A stretch of DNA of 64,000 nt from Sphingomonas glacialis. GTDB lineage: Bacteria > Pseudomonadota > Alphaproteobacteria > Sphingomonadales > Sphingomonadaceae. The stretch lies in contig NZ_RCZC01000002.1 in the NCBI RefSeq assembly GCF_006439055.1, positions 340,106 through 404,105 on the forward strand. Reading direction: 5' to 3'. Position 1 is the first letter of the stretch; each line of letters opens with the position of its first letter. The notes under the pieces are model-generated. The model worked only from the letters and a program-made list of their open reading frames with translations. It was not told the DNA's origin and did not search any database. Shown here piece by piece: positions 46,052-58,017 of this stretch. The position numbers and the translations under genes are program-made.

Positions 46052-47842
46052 ATGGCATCTCCCCTTCTCTCTTCCGGCTTCAGCGACGCGCTCGTCATTC
46101 TTGGCGCTGCGGGATTGGTCATCCCTGCCTTTGCCCGCGCGAAGATCAGTCCCGTCATCGGTTTCATCCTCGTTGGACTGCTCGTCGGGCCGTTCGGACT
46201 CGGTGCGCTCGTCAAGACCTATCCATGGCTGTACCACATCACGATCTCCGATCCGCACGCGATCGAACCCTTTGCCGAGTTCGGCATCGTCCTGCTGCTG
46301 TTCTCGATCGGGCTCGAACTGTCGTTCAAGCGCCTCTGGTCGATGCGGCAATTGGTGTTCGGCACGGGCGCTGCGCAGTTGATCGCGTCGGGGATCATCC
46401 TCGGCACCGGCCTGCATCTGCTGATGGGGCTGGCCTGGACCGGGTCGATGGCGCTGGGCATAGCGCTATCGCTGTCCTCGACCGCCCTGGTCCTCCCGAT
46501 CGCGGGGACGGCGAGCCCGGTCGGGCGGACCGCGTTCGCGATGCTGCTATTCGAGGATCTCGCGCTCGTCCCGATCATCTTCGTACTCGGCGCGCTCGGG
46601 CCGATGGCGGCGGCGGCGGGCTGGGCGGGGTTCGCCAAGGTCGGTGGGGTCGCGGTGCTGACGGTCGCGATCCTATTTGTCGGCGGCCGCATGCTTTTGC
46701 CACGGCTGTTCGCACAAGCCGCGCGGACGAAGAGTCCCGAACTGTTCCTCGCGGCCTCGCTGATCGTGGTTATCGCTGCCAGCCTCGCCACGACCGCGGC
46801 TGGGCTGTCGCCGATCGTTGGCGCGCTGATCGCGGGACTGCTGATCGCCGAGACCGACTATCATAGCGAGGTCGAGGTGATGACCTCGCCGTTCAAGGGG
46901 CTCGCGCTCGGCGTGTTCCTGATTACCGTCGGGATGAGTGTTGATATCGGAGCGATCCTCGCCGACTGGACCAGCTATCTGCTCGGCATCGCCGCCGTCG
47001 TCGCGATCAAGGCGGTGGTGACCTTCGGGCTGCTGCGGCTGTCGGGGATCCGCGGCGGTGTCGCGGCCGAGACCGGCGTGCTGATGGGTAGCCCGTCCGA
47101 AACGACGCTGATCGTGCTCGGCGCGGCGGGCCAGGCGCAACTGCTCGCGCCCGGGCTCGCCAGTTTCTGGCAGACCGTCACCGCGATCGGACTCACCATC
47201 ACTCCGCTGCTGGCGATGCTCGGCAAGCGCGCGGCGAAGCGGATCGAGCAACGCGCCGAAACCTTGCCCGAGGCCGAAATCTCGCCCGAGGGCCCCGGCA
47301 CCGTCGTGATCGGCTTCGGCCGCGTCGGGCGGATGGTGTGCGACATGCTCGCCGTCCATGGCCAGCCTTATGTCGCGGTCGAGGCGGATATCGACGCGGT
47401 GACCGCGGCGCGGGCGGAAGGCTATCCGGTGATCTTCGGCGACGTGGTGCGCCCCGAGCTGGTCGACCGGCTCAATCTCGGGCGTGCCAAGGCGCTGATC
47501 CTGACGATGAACGATCCGGTGCTGAGCATATCGATGACGCGGCGCGTGCGCGGCTGGGTGCCCGATCTGCCGATCATCGCGCGCGCGCGCGATACCGCGC
47601 ATGCGGCGCAGCTCTACAAGGCGGGCGCGAGCGATGTCGTCCCGGAGACGCTCGAAAGCTCGCTGCAACTGGCCGAAGCGGTGCTGACCGATCTCGGCGT
47701 CGCGGTCGGGCCGGTGATCGCTTCGATCCACGAGAAGCGTGACGAGCTGCGCCGTGAGATCAAGGCGGCGGCCGAGATGGAAGTCCTGCCGCGGCTCAAG
47801 CGCGTCCGCGGCGTGATCCGGACCGAGGGTAGCGCAACCTAA
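46052..47842 (+). CDS. Monovalent cation:proton antiporter-2, KefB/YbaL type
   Basis: This 596-residue protein has about 12 membrane segments of the Na+/H+ exchanger fold (1-390) with FLFSIGLEL-like LLLFSIGLELSF and SLSSTALVLPI, then a cytoplasmic RCK/TrkA-N domain with the Rossmann motif GFGRVGRMVCD (about 420). It probably exports K+ or Na+ in exchange for protons. No KefF/KefG-type ancillary oxidoreductase gene is adjacent, closer to YbaL than to KefB. Single gene, ATG at 46052. Confidence 0.88.
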   Translation: MASPLLSSGFSDALVILGAAGLVIPAFARAKISPVIGFILVGLLVGPFGLGALVKTYPWLYHITISDPHAIEPFAEFGIVLLLFSIGLELSFKRLWSMRQLVFGTGAAQLIASGIILGTGLHLLMGLAWTGSMALGIALSLSSTALVLPIAGTASPVGRTAFAMLLFEDLALVPIIFVLGALGPMAAAAGWAGFAKVGGVAVLTVAILFVGGRMLLPRLFAQAARTKSPELFLAASLIVVIAASLATTAAGLSPIVGALIAGLLIAETDYHSEVEVMTSPFKGLALGVFLITVGMSVDIGAILADWTSYLLGIAAVVAIKAVVTFGLLRLSGIRGGVAAETGVLMGSPSETTLIVLGAAGQAQLLAPGLASFWQTVTAIGLTITPLLAMLGKRAAKRIEQRAETLPEAEISPEGPGTVVIGFGRVGRMVCDMLAVHGQPYVAVEADIDAVTAARAEGYPVIFGDVVRPELVDRLNLGRAKALILTMNDPVLSISMTRRVRGWVPDLPIIARARDTAHAAQLYKAGASDVVPETLESSLQLAEAVLTDLGVAVGPVIASIHEKRDELRREIKAAAEMEVLPRLKRVRGVIRTEGSAT

Positions 47843-47882
47843 CGCCTCGGCGCGCGCGCACCCACCGCCTTGGCGCGGCGGG

Positions 47883-50564
<2,682 letters not shown>

Positions 50565-50955
50565 GCGGCGTGGCTTAGGCGAGCGCGCGCCGTAGCTCAA
50601 GCGGGGCTCGGTTGGTCGCATCGCGCTATTTCGGAATAGACCCAAGCCACAAGTCGCGCGCGTCGACGAATGCAGAAGCTCAGTCACGACGACAGGTCGA
50701 GCGCCGATGCGGATGCGCCGGGTCGCCGCAACCAACCGGACACGCTTTCTCGCGGGGCTCGGCCGCACTCTTCTCGCGCAAACGGGGGGGCGACCGGCGG
50801 CCCGCTGCTGCCTTCGGGTCCGTTCGTGTCCGGCGGGTTTATTCCGGGCTCGTCGTACTCCCAATCGCTCCCCAGTAGACAAAAAATACCCGAGACCGTG
50901 ATACTTGTGACGAGCACCGGTTGCGTCAACGAAACTTCGAACTAAGCTCGCGACG
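50565..50955. other. 391-base gap without a convincing gene
   Basis: This stretch separates alaS from the DUF922 gene. It holds the alaS promoter region and, near 50921-50948, TTGCGT-N16-TAAGCT pointing at the DUF922 gene; that -10 ends eight bases before the ATG, so the message could be leaderless. Open frames on both strands (50684-50929 minus, 50670-50945 plus) are Pro/Gly/Ser-rich, overlap each other, and lack ribosome sites. Confidence 0.4.
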
Positions 50956-51528
50956 ATGTTGAAGCTCCTGACGAGATCGCTCTTTGCGCTATCATGTCTG
51001 ATTGCTGCGCCGACCGTAGCGATGGCGCAGAGGCCGGAAGGCACGCCGTTTGCCGACATCTCGAATGTCACGATCCTACCGTATGATGTCGAGGGACGAG
51101 ACACGGCTGCGGTTCGCAGAGCTATCGACAAGGCTCGTCCGACCGATCCGAATGACGGCAAGCGCGTCGATGCTCTGAGTCGCTACAACTTTCGCTGGCG
51201 TTGGCGAAGCGGCGCGCAAGGGAAGTGCTCTACCACTCTGGAAGACGTGGTCTTCACCGCAACGGTAACCGCCCCCCGACTGATCAACGGCAGTCCGAAG
51301 GTCAACGAACGGTTCGACCGCTTCATCACCTCTTTGTATGCGCACGAAGACGGGCATATCCGCTACGCTTGGGATCATCGGAGCGATATCGCCGCCGCCA
51401 TCAATTCCGCGACGTGCGCCACTGCCAACGAAGCGGCGCTGGCGGCCGTGAAGACAATTTCGGAACATGACATCGCATACGACAAGGCGACCAGACACGG
51501 CGCGACCACCGTCATACCTTTCGATTGA
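50956..51528 (+). CDS. DUF922-like secreted zinc-protease-type protein
   Basis: This 190-residue protein has a signal peptide ending at VAMAQ (residue 25) and HEDGH at 130-134, a zinc-binding HExxH in the context [14 protein letters not shown] typical of the DUF922 family. Cys91 and Cys153 may form a disulfide. Peptidase activity has not been shown for the family as far as I know. The gene has clearly lower GC and different codon use than its neighbours, which suggests acquisition. It stands alone; start ATG at 50956 without a clear ribosome site. Confidence 0.75.
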   Translation: MLKLLTRSLFALSCLIAAPTVAMAQRPEGTPFADISNVTILPYDVEGRDTAAVRRAIDKARPTDPNDGKRVDALSRYNFRWRWRSGAQGKCSTTLEDVVFTATVTAPRLINGSPKVNERFDRFITSLYAHEDGHIRYAWDHRSDIAAAINSATCATANEAALAAVKTISEHDIAYDKATRHGATTVIPFD

Positions 51529-51701
51529 GAATCAGGCGCACTCCTGAACGCTTCTTCCTCTCAGGATGCAAAAGGCTGATGCCTTGAAACGCGCTAGGTG
51601 CGCAACTGGTGACTGGCTTCGGCCCTTGTCGGACGGTTAGCCGGCGAGGTTGGTCGGTCCGGCACGAGTGGCGGACCAAGCCGGCCTCTTATCACATCCC
51701 G

Positions 51702-52988
51702 TTACCCGAGCGGCGCGTCGAGCGAGGTCGGCGGCACGCTGAACCATTTCGGGCCCGCCGCGGTCATGTGGAAGCAATCCTCGAGCCGCACGCCGAACTT
51801 GCCCGGCAGATACAGGCCCGGCTCGTCGGAGAAGCACATTCCCTCGGCCAGCCTGGTCGTCTCGCCGTGGACGAGGTTGACCGGTTCGTGCCCGTCGAGC
51901 CCGATGCCGTGGCCGGTGCGGTGCGACAGGCCGGGGAGCGCGTATCGCGGGCCGTAGCCGAGCAATGTGTAATAGGCGCGGACCGCATCGTCGACCGCGC
52001 CCGCCGGTGTGCCGAGCTGCGCGGCTTCGAAGGCTTTCGCCTGGCCGGCGCGGACTTGCTCCCACACCGTGCGTTGTTCCTTGCTCGCCGCGCCGTAGAC
52101 GAAGGTGCGCGAGACGTCCGATTGATAGCCCTGCACGGTGCAGCCGCAATCCATCAGCACGATCTGCCCGTCGGCGACGATCTGCGGATCGCGGCTGCCG
52201 TGCGGGAAGGCGGCGGCGGGGCCGATCAGGACGAGCGAAAATTCAGGGTCGCCGCCGAGCTGCACCGTCGCGGCGTTCATCAGCGCGGCGATGTCGGCGG
52301 GCTTCATGCCCTTTTCGACGCGCGGCCAGGTCCAGCGATACGCCGCGATCGTCACGTCGGTGGCGGTCTGCATCAGTGCGATCTCGAGCGCGGTCTTGCG
52401 CATCCGCACGCCGCGCACGACCGGATTGGCGCTGACGATCTTTGCACCGGGGAGCGCGTGCGCGAGGCCGTCGACCGCAAAATAGCGCACCGTCTCCTCG
52501 ATGCCGATCGGGCGGCCGGCGAGCTTGCGATCCCGCAGGAAGCCGGCGACGAGCTTGGCCGGGTCCTCGTCCTCCTGCCAGACGCGGACTTCCGCGGGGA
52601 CGCCGAGCGTCTGGCGGACCGAGGGTTCCTCGAAGAACGGGGTGACGATGGAGGGTTCGCCCTCGACCGGCAGGATCGCCGCGGTGAGGCGTTCGCTGCG
52701 GTGCCAGGTGATGCCGGTGAAATAGACCAGGCTCGAGCCCGATTCGATCAGCACCGCGCCGATCCCGTTCGCGCGCATCAGCGCTTGCGCGCGTTCGATC
52801 CGGCCGCGGCGCTCGACCGGGCCGATCGGCGTCGCGCCGGTCGTGAGCGAGCGGAGGCCGGTGAGGTCGGGCGCGGCGGCGCGCACGACGGCGGTCGCCG
52901 ATAGCGCGGGGAGCGCCGCGGCGGCGCCGATCAGCGCGCGGCGCGTCAGCAGCGCTGTCGGGGCCGGGGTTCGGATCTGATGTGGCAC
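51702..52988 (-). CDS. M24 family Xaa-Pro peptidase, Tat-exported
   Basis: This 428-residue protein has a twin-arginine-like leader (LLTRRALIGAAAALPALSATA, written in part: TRRALIGAA) and a creatinase-like N-terminal domain followed by the pita-bread M24 domain. Metal ligands are visible: Asp in LMDCGCT and YQSDVSR, His in HRTGHGIGLDGHE, Glu in SDEPGLY and VRLEDCF. It probably cleaves Xaa-Pro peptides in the periplasm. GTG at 52988 is chosen because GGGAGA precedes it at normal spacing; longer frame upstream is unconserved. Divergent from the symporter gene, with which it may cooperate in peptide or amino-acid use. Confidence 0.85.
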   Translation of the reverse strand: MPHQIRTPAPTALLTRRALIGAAAALPALSATAVVRAAAPDLTGLRSLTTGATPIGPVERRGRIERAQALMRANGIGAVLIESGSSLVYFTGITWHRSERLTAAILPVEGEPSIVTPFFEEPSVRQTLGVPAEVRVWQEDEDPAKLVAGFLRDRKLAGRPIGIEETVRYFAVDGLAHALPGAKIVSANPVVRGVRMRKTALEIALMQTATDVTIAAYRWTWPRVEKGMKPADIAALMNAATVQLGGDPEFSLVLIGPAAAFPHGSRDPQIVADGQIVLMDCGCTVQGYQSDVSRTFVYGAASKEQRTVWEQVRAGQAKAFEAAQLGTPAGAVDDAVRAYYTLLGYGPRYALPGLSHRTGHGIGLDGHEPVNLVHGETTRLAEGMCFSDEPGLYLPGKFGVRLEDCFHMTAAGPKWFSVPPTSLDAPLG

Positions 52989-53120
52989 GCGGCTCTCCCT
53001 GATTCGGCCGTCTGTGTGACAGCCCCGCCGGCACCTCGCAACGTTCGGCCCGGCGGTGCGCGCTTGACCGGGCGCGCAATCTCCCCTTGATGACCGGGAA
53101 AGAGCAAACTGGGGCGACAC

Positions 53121-54428
53121 GTGGCGAAACGGCTGACTAGCTATATCCTGATCGGGCTGGTGCTCGGGTTGATCGTCGGCTGGGCGATCAATTTTCAGAT
53201 CGCCGACGGTACGCCAGAGGCGACCGCGCGGCTCAAGGAGATCGGCGCGGGCTTCTCGATCGTCACGACAATCTTCCTGCGGCTGATCAAGATGATCATC
53301 GCGCCCTTGGTCTTCTCGACGCTGGTCGTCGGGATCGCGCATATGGGCGACATCGCCGCGCTCGGCCGTGTCGGGGGCCGCACGATGGCGTGGTTCGTCA
53401 CCGCCTCGCTCGTCTCGCTCGCGCTCGGGTTGCTACTGTTCCACGGGATCGAGGCGGTGATCGACCTGGTCGCGCCGGGTACTGGCTTCGGCTTCAAGCT
53501 GCCGCCGCCGGCCGCTTCGGTCGGGCTCGACGAGAAAGCGTTCAACCTCACCAATTTCATCACGCACATCGTGCCATCGTCGGTCGTCGAGGCGATGGCG
53601 ACCAACGAGATCATCCAGATCGTCCTGTTCTCGGTGTTCGCCGGGGTCGCGTTGACCGCGATCGGCGAGAAGGGCGAACCGATCGTGCGCGGTGCCGAGG
53701 CGCTCGCCGCGATGATGCTGCAGATCACCGACTACGTCATGCGCTGTGCGCCGTTCGCGGTGTTCGCGGCGATCACCGCGACGATCACGGTCAACGGGCT
53801 CGGGATCTTGTGGTCGCTCGGGCTGTTCGTCGGGGGCTTCTATCTCGGGCTCGCGACCTTGTGGCTGTTGCTGTTCGGCGCGGCGTTCGTGTTCGTCGGT
53901 CCGCGGGCGTTTGGGCTGGCGCGGTATATCCGCGAGCCGATCCTGCTGGCGTTCTCGACGGCATCGTCCGAGGCGGCGTATCCGCGCACGCTCGAGGCGC
54001 TCGACCGGTTCGGCGTTCCGCGGCGGATCTCGAGCTTCGTGCTGCCGCTCGGCTATTCGTTCAATCTCGACGGGTCGATGATGTATATGACCTTCGCGAC
54101 GCTGTTCATCGCGCGCGTCTATGGCATCGACCTGCCGTTCGGCACGCAGATCGTGATGCTGCTCGTGCTGATGATCACCTCGAAGGGGATTGCCGGCGTG
54201 CCGCGCGCGTCGCTCGTCGTGATCGCGGCGGTGATGGGGCAGTTCGGCATTCCCGAGGCGGGGCTGCTGCTGATCCTGCCGGTCGACCAGTTCCTCGACA
54301 TGGGGCGATCGGCGACCAACGTCGTCGGCAATGCAGTGGCGACGACGGTGGTGGCGAAGTGGGAGGGCGCGCTCGGCGAGCCGGTGGCGGCGGAGATCGA
54401 ACCGCCGCATGCGCCGCATCGGGCTTAG
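53121..54428 (+). CDS. Dicarboxylate/amino acid:cation symporter (GltP/DctA family)
   Basis: This 435-residue inner-membrane carrier has eight membrane segments and two re-entrant loops. The Ser-rich AFSTASSEAAYPRTLEAL forms the first hairpin loop, and GYSFNLDGSMMYM, with SKGIAGVPRASLVV in the second, is the cation/substrate signature. It imports glutamate, aspartate or C4-dicarboxylates with Na+ or H+. GTG start at 53121. A REP-like repeat follows. Confidence 0.9.
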   Translation: MAKRLTSYILIGLVLGLIVGWAINFQIADGTPEATARLKEIGAGFSIVTTIFLRLIKMIIAPLVFSTLVVGIAHMGDIAALGRVGGRTMAWFVTASLVSLALGLLLFHGIEAVIDLVAPGTGFGFKLPPPAASVGLDEKAFNLTNFITHIVPSSVVEAMATNEIIQIVLFSVFAGVALTAIGEKGEPIVRGAEALAAMMLQITDYVMRCAPFAVFAAITATITVNGLGILWSLGLFVGGFYLGLATLWLLLFGAAFVFVGPRAFGLARYIREPILLAFSTASSEAAYPRTLEALDRFGVPRRISSFVLPLGYSFNLDGSMMYMTFATLFIARVYGIDLPFGTQIVMLLVLMITSKGIAGVPRASLVVIAAVMGQFGIPEAGLLLILPVDQFLDMGRSATNVVGNAVATTVVAKWEGALGEPVAAEIEPPHAPHRA

Positions 54429-54445
54429 GCTCGCCCCCTTCTTCG

Positions 54446-54537
54446 TCACCCCGGCCTTGTGCCGGGGTCTACCGTGCCGCGCGTGCTACGACGGCATCAC
54501 GTGTTTCGCGGTGGACCCCGGGACACGCCCGGGGAGA
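54446..54537. repeat. REP-like pair of inverted hairpins
   Basis: CCCCGGC-N5-GCCGGGG (54449-54467) and CCCCGGG-N5-CCCGGGG (54516-54534) face each other, and the flanks (TCACC...GGTCTACCG against CGGTGGACC...GGAGA) are also complementary. The unit lies between two convergent genes and may act as a bidirectional transcription stop. Confidence 0.7.
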
Positions 54538-54549
54538 CGGGTAGCCAGC

Positions 54550-55182
54550 TCAGGCGTAGGCGTAGGGCCCGCCCTTTTCGAGCGCGGCCTGATAGGCCGG
54601 GCGGGCGTGGATCTTGTCGAGCCAGGCGATCGTCGCTGGACGGCTGGCATCAAGCCCGGCGCGGCTCTTTGCGGCTTCGAGCGGGAAGCTCATCATGATG
54701 TCGGCGCCGGTCAGCGCGTCGCCTGCAAACCACGGCCGCTTGGCGAGTTCGGATTCGACATAGTCGAGATGGACGTCGATCATCGGCTGGACGCGCTTGG
54801 CCGCCGACGCGCCGAGCAGCGGGATCCGGTTGAGGACGAGGAGCAGCAACAAAGGCGGCATCACCGACCCCTCGGCATAATGCAGGAACTGGCGATAGCG
54901 CAGCACGTCGTCGCGGTGCGCCGGGGGGCCGAGCTTGCCGTCGGCATATTCGACCAGATAATCGATGATCGCGCCGGTCTCGACCAGCGTCTGCCCGGCG
55001 GCGGTGTCCTCGAGGATCGGCGACTTGCCGAGCGGATGGACGCGCTTCAATTCGGGCGGGGCGAGCATCGTCTTGGCGTCACGCTGATAGCGCTTGATCT
55101 CATAGGGCAGCCCGAGCTCCTCGAGCATCCACAGGATGCGCTGCGAGCGCGAGTTGTTGAGATGGTGGACGATGAGGGTCAT
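54550..55182 (-). CDS. Glutathione S-transferase family protein
   Basis: This 210-residue protein has an N-terminal thioredoxin-like domain (VHHLNNSRSQRILWMLEELGLPYE, in part SRSQRILW, with Ser/Asn in the active-site region, PILEDT and the ETGAIIDYL glutathione-contact segment) and an all-helical C-terminal domain. It probably conjugates or reduces with glutathione in the cytoplasm. Substrate unknown. ATG at 55182; it lies downstream of the recA terminator and is likely monocistronic. Confidence 0.87.
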   Translation of the reverse strand: MTLIVHHLNNSRSQRILWMLEELGLPYEIKRYQRDAKTMLAPPELKRVHPLGKSPILEDTAAGQTLVETGAIIDYLVEYADGKLGPPAHRDDVLRYRQFLHYAEGSVMPPLLLLLVLNRIPLLGASAAKRVQPMIDVHLDYVESELAKRPWFAGDALTGADIMMSFPLEAAKSRAGLDASRPATIAWLDKIHARPAYQAALEKGGPYAYA

Positions 55183-55290
55183 GCGCGCGCTCCGGACTTG
55201 TACAGGATCAACCGATCGTAGAGCGGAACGCGGAAAGTCGCACTAAAGTCGCACCGTCACGACACGCGCTTCGTCCCGCCCACCATATGA

Positions 55291-55316
55291 AAGGCCCGCC
55301 ATTGCTGGCGGGCCTT
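55291..55316 (-). terminator. recA: Terminator of recA
   Basis: Arms AAGGCCCGCCA and TGGCGGGCCTT form a perfect 11-bp stem with a TTGC loop, about 100 bases past the recA stop. On the minus strand the stem is followed by a short T stretch (TTTCAT), so it reads as an intrinsic terminator for recA. Confidence 0.75.
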
Positions 55317-55414
55317 CCCGGTTTTGCGACGGCGTGATCCTGCCGCCTGTCGTAAGAGCGCGGCCGAGCCCTGCCGTCGCTCCCTGCCCCGGACCAGGAC
55401 GGCCCGAAGCGAAC

Positions 55415-56524
55415 TCACATCTCGGGCTCGTCACCGTCGTCGGGCTCGCCGCCGACCATCATTTCCTCGGCGACCTTGTCGGTGCGCGCGCGGATCGAGG
55501 CTTCGAGCCGGTCGGACATTTCGGGATGCTCCTTGAGGAACGTCTTCGAATTCTCGCGGCCCTGGCCGATGCGGACGCTGTCATAGGAGAACCACGCGCC
55601 CGACTTCTCGACCAGGCCGGCCTTGACGCCGAGATCGAGGATCTCGCCGATCTTCGACACGCCCTGCCCGTACATGATGTCGAACTCGACCTGCTTGAAC
55701 GGCGGCGCGACCTTGTTCTTGACGACCTTGACGCGCGTCGTGTTGCCAATGATCTCGTCGCGATCCTTGATCTGCCCGGTCCGGCGGATGTCGAGGCGGA
55801 CCGAAGCGTAGAATTTCAGCGCGTTGCCGCCGGTCGTCGTCTCGGGATTGCCGTACATCACGCCGATCTTCATGCGCAGCTGGTTGATGAAGATCACCAT
55901 GCAGCGCGAGCGGCTGATCGAGCCGGTCAGCTTGCGCAAGCTCTGCGACATCAGACGTGCCTGCAGGCCGACATGGCTGTCGCCCATCTCGCCCTCGATT
56001 TCGGCGCGCGGCACCAGCGCCGCGACCGAATCGACCACCAGCACGTCGATCGCGTTGGAGCGCACCAGTGTATCGACGATCTCGAGCGCCTGCTCGCCCG
56101 TATCCGGCTGCGAGACAATCAGCTCGTCGATGTTGACGCCCAATTTCTTGGCATAGACGGGATCGAGCGCATGTTCGGCATCGACGAAGGCAGCGGTGCC
56201 GCCGGTCTTCTGCGCTTCGGCGATCACGTGGAGCGCGAGCGTCGTCTTGCCCGACGATTCAGGGCCGTAAATCTCGATCACACGCCCGCGCGGCAAACCG
56301 CCGACGCCGAGCGCGATGTCGAGCCCGAGCGAGCCGGTCGAGATCACCTCGACCTGCATCGTCTGCTTCGAGCCCAGCTTCATCGCCGAGCCCTTGCCGA
56401 ACGCGCGATCGATCTGCGCGAGCGCGGCTTCGAGCGCCTTCGCGCGTTCGTCCTTGGCCTTTTCGGCGGCCTTGTCCGTGGATGCTGCCATTTTGCTGTC
56501 GATGACCTTCAAAGATACCGCCAT
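55415..56524 (-). CDS. recA: Recombinase RecA
   Basis: This 369-residue ATPase forms filaments on single-stranded DNA, promotes recombination and triggers LexA self-cleavage. The Walker A motif GPESSGKTT is at 87-95; [20 protein letters not shown] is the family signature, and an acidic C-terminal tail ([11 protein letters not shown]) is present. The ATG at 56524 has GGGAG six bases upstream; it carries about 15 residues more at the N-terminus than most (second ATG at residue 12). Its promoter overlaps a LexA box. Confidence 0.96.
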   Translation of the reverse strand: MAVSLKVIDSKMAASTDKAAEKAKDERAKALEAALAQIDRAFGKGSAMKLGSKQTMQVEVISTGSLGLDIALGVGGLPRGRVIEIYGPESSGKTTLALHVIAEAQKTGGTAAFVDAEHALDPVYAKKLGVNIDELIVSQPDTGEQALEIVDTLVRSNAIDVLVVDSVAALVPRAEIEGEMGDSHVGLQARLMSQSLRKLTGSISRSRCMVIFINQLRMKIGVMYGNPETTTGGNALKFYASVRLDIRRTGQIKDRDEIIGNTTRVKVVKNKVAPPFKQVEFDIMYGQGVSKIGEILDLGVKAGLVEKSGAWFSYDSVRIGQGRENSKTFLKEHPEMSDRLEASIRARTDKVAEEMMVGGEPDDGDEPEM

Positions 56525-56576
56525 TGGTAGCTCCCGTCGCTAGACCGAACGCCCGTCGCGTTCAATGCGTGACGAC

Positions 56577-56605
56577 GATGTATCGCATTTGTTCTGCAAG
56601 AACAA
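56577..56605 (-). promoter_or_regulatory. recA: Candidate recA promoter
   Basis: On the minus strand TTGTTC (56600-56605) and TACATC (56577-56582) are separated by 17 bases, about 55 bases before the recA start. The -35 hexamer is part of the LexA box, so repressor and polymerase would compete. Confidence 0.55.
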
Positions 56606-56614
56606 GAGCGGAAC
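56600..56614. promoter_or_regulatory. recA: LexA (SOS) box of recA
   Basis: GAACAAGAGCGGAAC is GAAC-N7-GAAC; in the recA direction it reads GTTC-N7-GTTC, the established alphaproteobacterial SOS operator. It overlaps the -35 region of the candidate recA promoter. Confidence 0.8.
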
Positions 56615-56660
56615 GACAGGCGTTTTTTTCGAAGGCCGCAGGACAGGTTACAGCGGCAGG

Positions 56661-57542
56661 TTAGGGAAGCCCGCCGCCACCCATCGCGCCGTAGACCTGG
56701 CCGGTGGTGAAGCTTGCGTCATTCTCGGCGAACGCGACATAGATGTTGGCGAGTTCACCGGGCTGGCCGGGCCGGCCGAGCGGGGTCTGGCCCCCGAATT
56801 GCTCGAGCTTTTCCATAGTCGCGCCGCCCGAGACCTGGAGCGGCGTCCACACCGGCCCCGGCGCGACGCCGTTGACGCGGATTCCCTTTTCGGCAAGCTG
56901 CTGCGCGAGGCTGCGGACGTAGCTCGTCGTCGCCGCCTTGGTCATCGCATAATCGTACAGGTCCTTCGACGGCATCGTCGCCTGCTCGGACGTCGTACCG
57001 ATGATCGACGAGCCCGGCTGGAGATGCGGCACCGCGGCCTTGATGATCCAGAACGGCGCGTAGATGTTGGTCTTGATCGTCGCGTCGAAATCTTCGCTGG
57101 AGAGATCGAGGATAGAGGCGCGGGTCTGCTGGCGCGCGGCGTTGCTGACGAGGATGTCGAGCCCGCCCAATTGCTCGACCGCGGTGGCGACCAGCGTCTG
57201 GCAGAACGCCTCGTCGCGCAGATCGCCCGGAATCGCGACGCCCTTGCGACCGGCTGCCTCGATCAGCGCGATCACCTCGCGCGCATCCTCTTCCTCATTG
57301 GGGAAATAGTTGATCGCGACGTCGGCGCCTTCGCGCGCATAGGCGATCGCCGCGGCGCGCCCCATGCCCGAATCGCCACCGGTGATCAGCGCCTTGCGGC
57401 CCTCGAGCCGGCCCGAACCGCGATAGCTGTCCTCGCCATGATCGGGCTTGGGCGTCATCTTGCTGGCAAGCCCTGGCCAGTCCTGGGTCTGCTTTTCGAA
57501 CGGCGGCTTGGGGCCCTGCCGCGGATCCTTGAGAATGGCCAT
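56661..57542 (-). CDS. Short-chain dehydrogenase/reductase, YghA type
   Basis: This 293-residue oxidoreductase has TGGDSGMGRAAA for NAD(P) binding (about 53-64), NAARQQ at the family's NNAG position, catalytic Ser in IIGTTSEQ, and Tyr-Lys in YDYAMTKAA. The about 45-residue N-terminal extension (PPFEKQTQDWPGLASKM) is typical of the YghA/general-stress glucose-dehydrogenase-like group. It is probably a stress-related dehydrogenase with an unknown alcohol or sugar substrate. ATG at 57542. Confidence 0.87.
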   Translation of the reverse strand: MAILKDPRQGPKPPFEKQTQDWPGLASKMTPKPDHGEDSYRGSGRLEGRKALITGGDSGMGRAAAIAYAREGADVAINYFPNEEEDAREVIALIEAAGRKGVAIPGDLRDEAFCQTLVATAVEQLGGLDILVSNAARQQTRASILDLSSEDFDATIKTNIYAPFWIIKAAVPHLQPGSSIIGTTSEQATMPSKDLYDYAMTKAATTSYVRSLAQQLAEKGIRVNGVAPGPVWTPLQVSGGATMEKLEQFGGQTPLGRPGQPGELANIYVAFAENDASFTTGQVYGAMGGGGLP

Positions 57543-57629
57543 GTCATGTTCCCGTCGATTGGAGCTTCGGCAGGGGAAACCCCACCAGCCCGCAACGGGT
57601 TCATGAAAAACGCCAGGCCGTGGCGTGCG

Positions 57630-57980
57630 TCAGCCGAGCGCGTCGAGCGCCTTCGACACGCCGTCCATCGTGAACGGCTTGGGCAAGGTCGGGCGATCGC
57701 GATACTGTTCGGCGACGGTATCGTGCGATCCGCCGGTCGCGAAGACGAACGGGATGCCCTTATCCGCCAACACGTCGGCGATTGGGAAGCTCTTCTCGCC
57801 GCCGCGCAAATTGACGTCGAGGATCGCCGCGTCGACGCCGCCATCAGCGATGATCGCGAGCGCCGCCTCGATCGTATCGGCCGAGCCCGCGACCGTCTTG
57901 CCGAGGACATCGAGAAAATCCTCGATCATCATGGCAATAAGGGGCTCGTCTTCGACGATCAGGATACTCTGGGCGCTCAT
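57630..57980 (-). CDS. Single-domain response regulator
   Basis: This 116-residue receiver domain has the acidic pair in VEDEP, the phospho-acceptor Asp55 in ILDVNLRG, Thr in FATGG and Lys101 in LPKPF. No output domain follows. It lies 37 bases downstream of the cckA stop, on the same strand, so cotranscription is likely. Single-domain receivers near CckA could take part in the phosphorelay, but this one is not recognisably DivK or CpdR, so the partner is open. Confidence 0.82.
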   Translation of the reverse strand: MSAQSILIVEDEPLIAMMIEDFLDVLGKTVAGSADTIEAALAIIADGGVDAAILDVNLRGGEKSFPIADVLADKGIPFVFATGGSHDTVAEQYRDRPTLPKPFTMDGVSKALDALG

Positions 57981-58017
57981 TGTGCGCCCTTAGCGCCCTA
58001 TAACGCCATCCGCCAAG

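Noticed and set aside
50670-50945. Possible small genes on either strand in the gap before the DUF922 gene
   Set aside because: The frames overlap one another, are Pro/Gly/Ser-rich, and have no ribosome binding site or recognisable motif.
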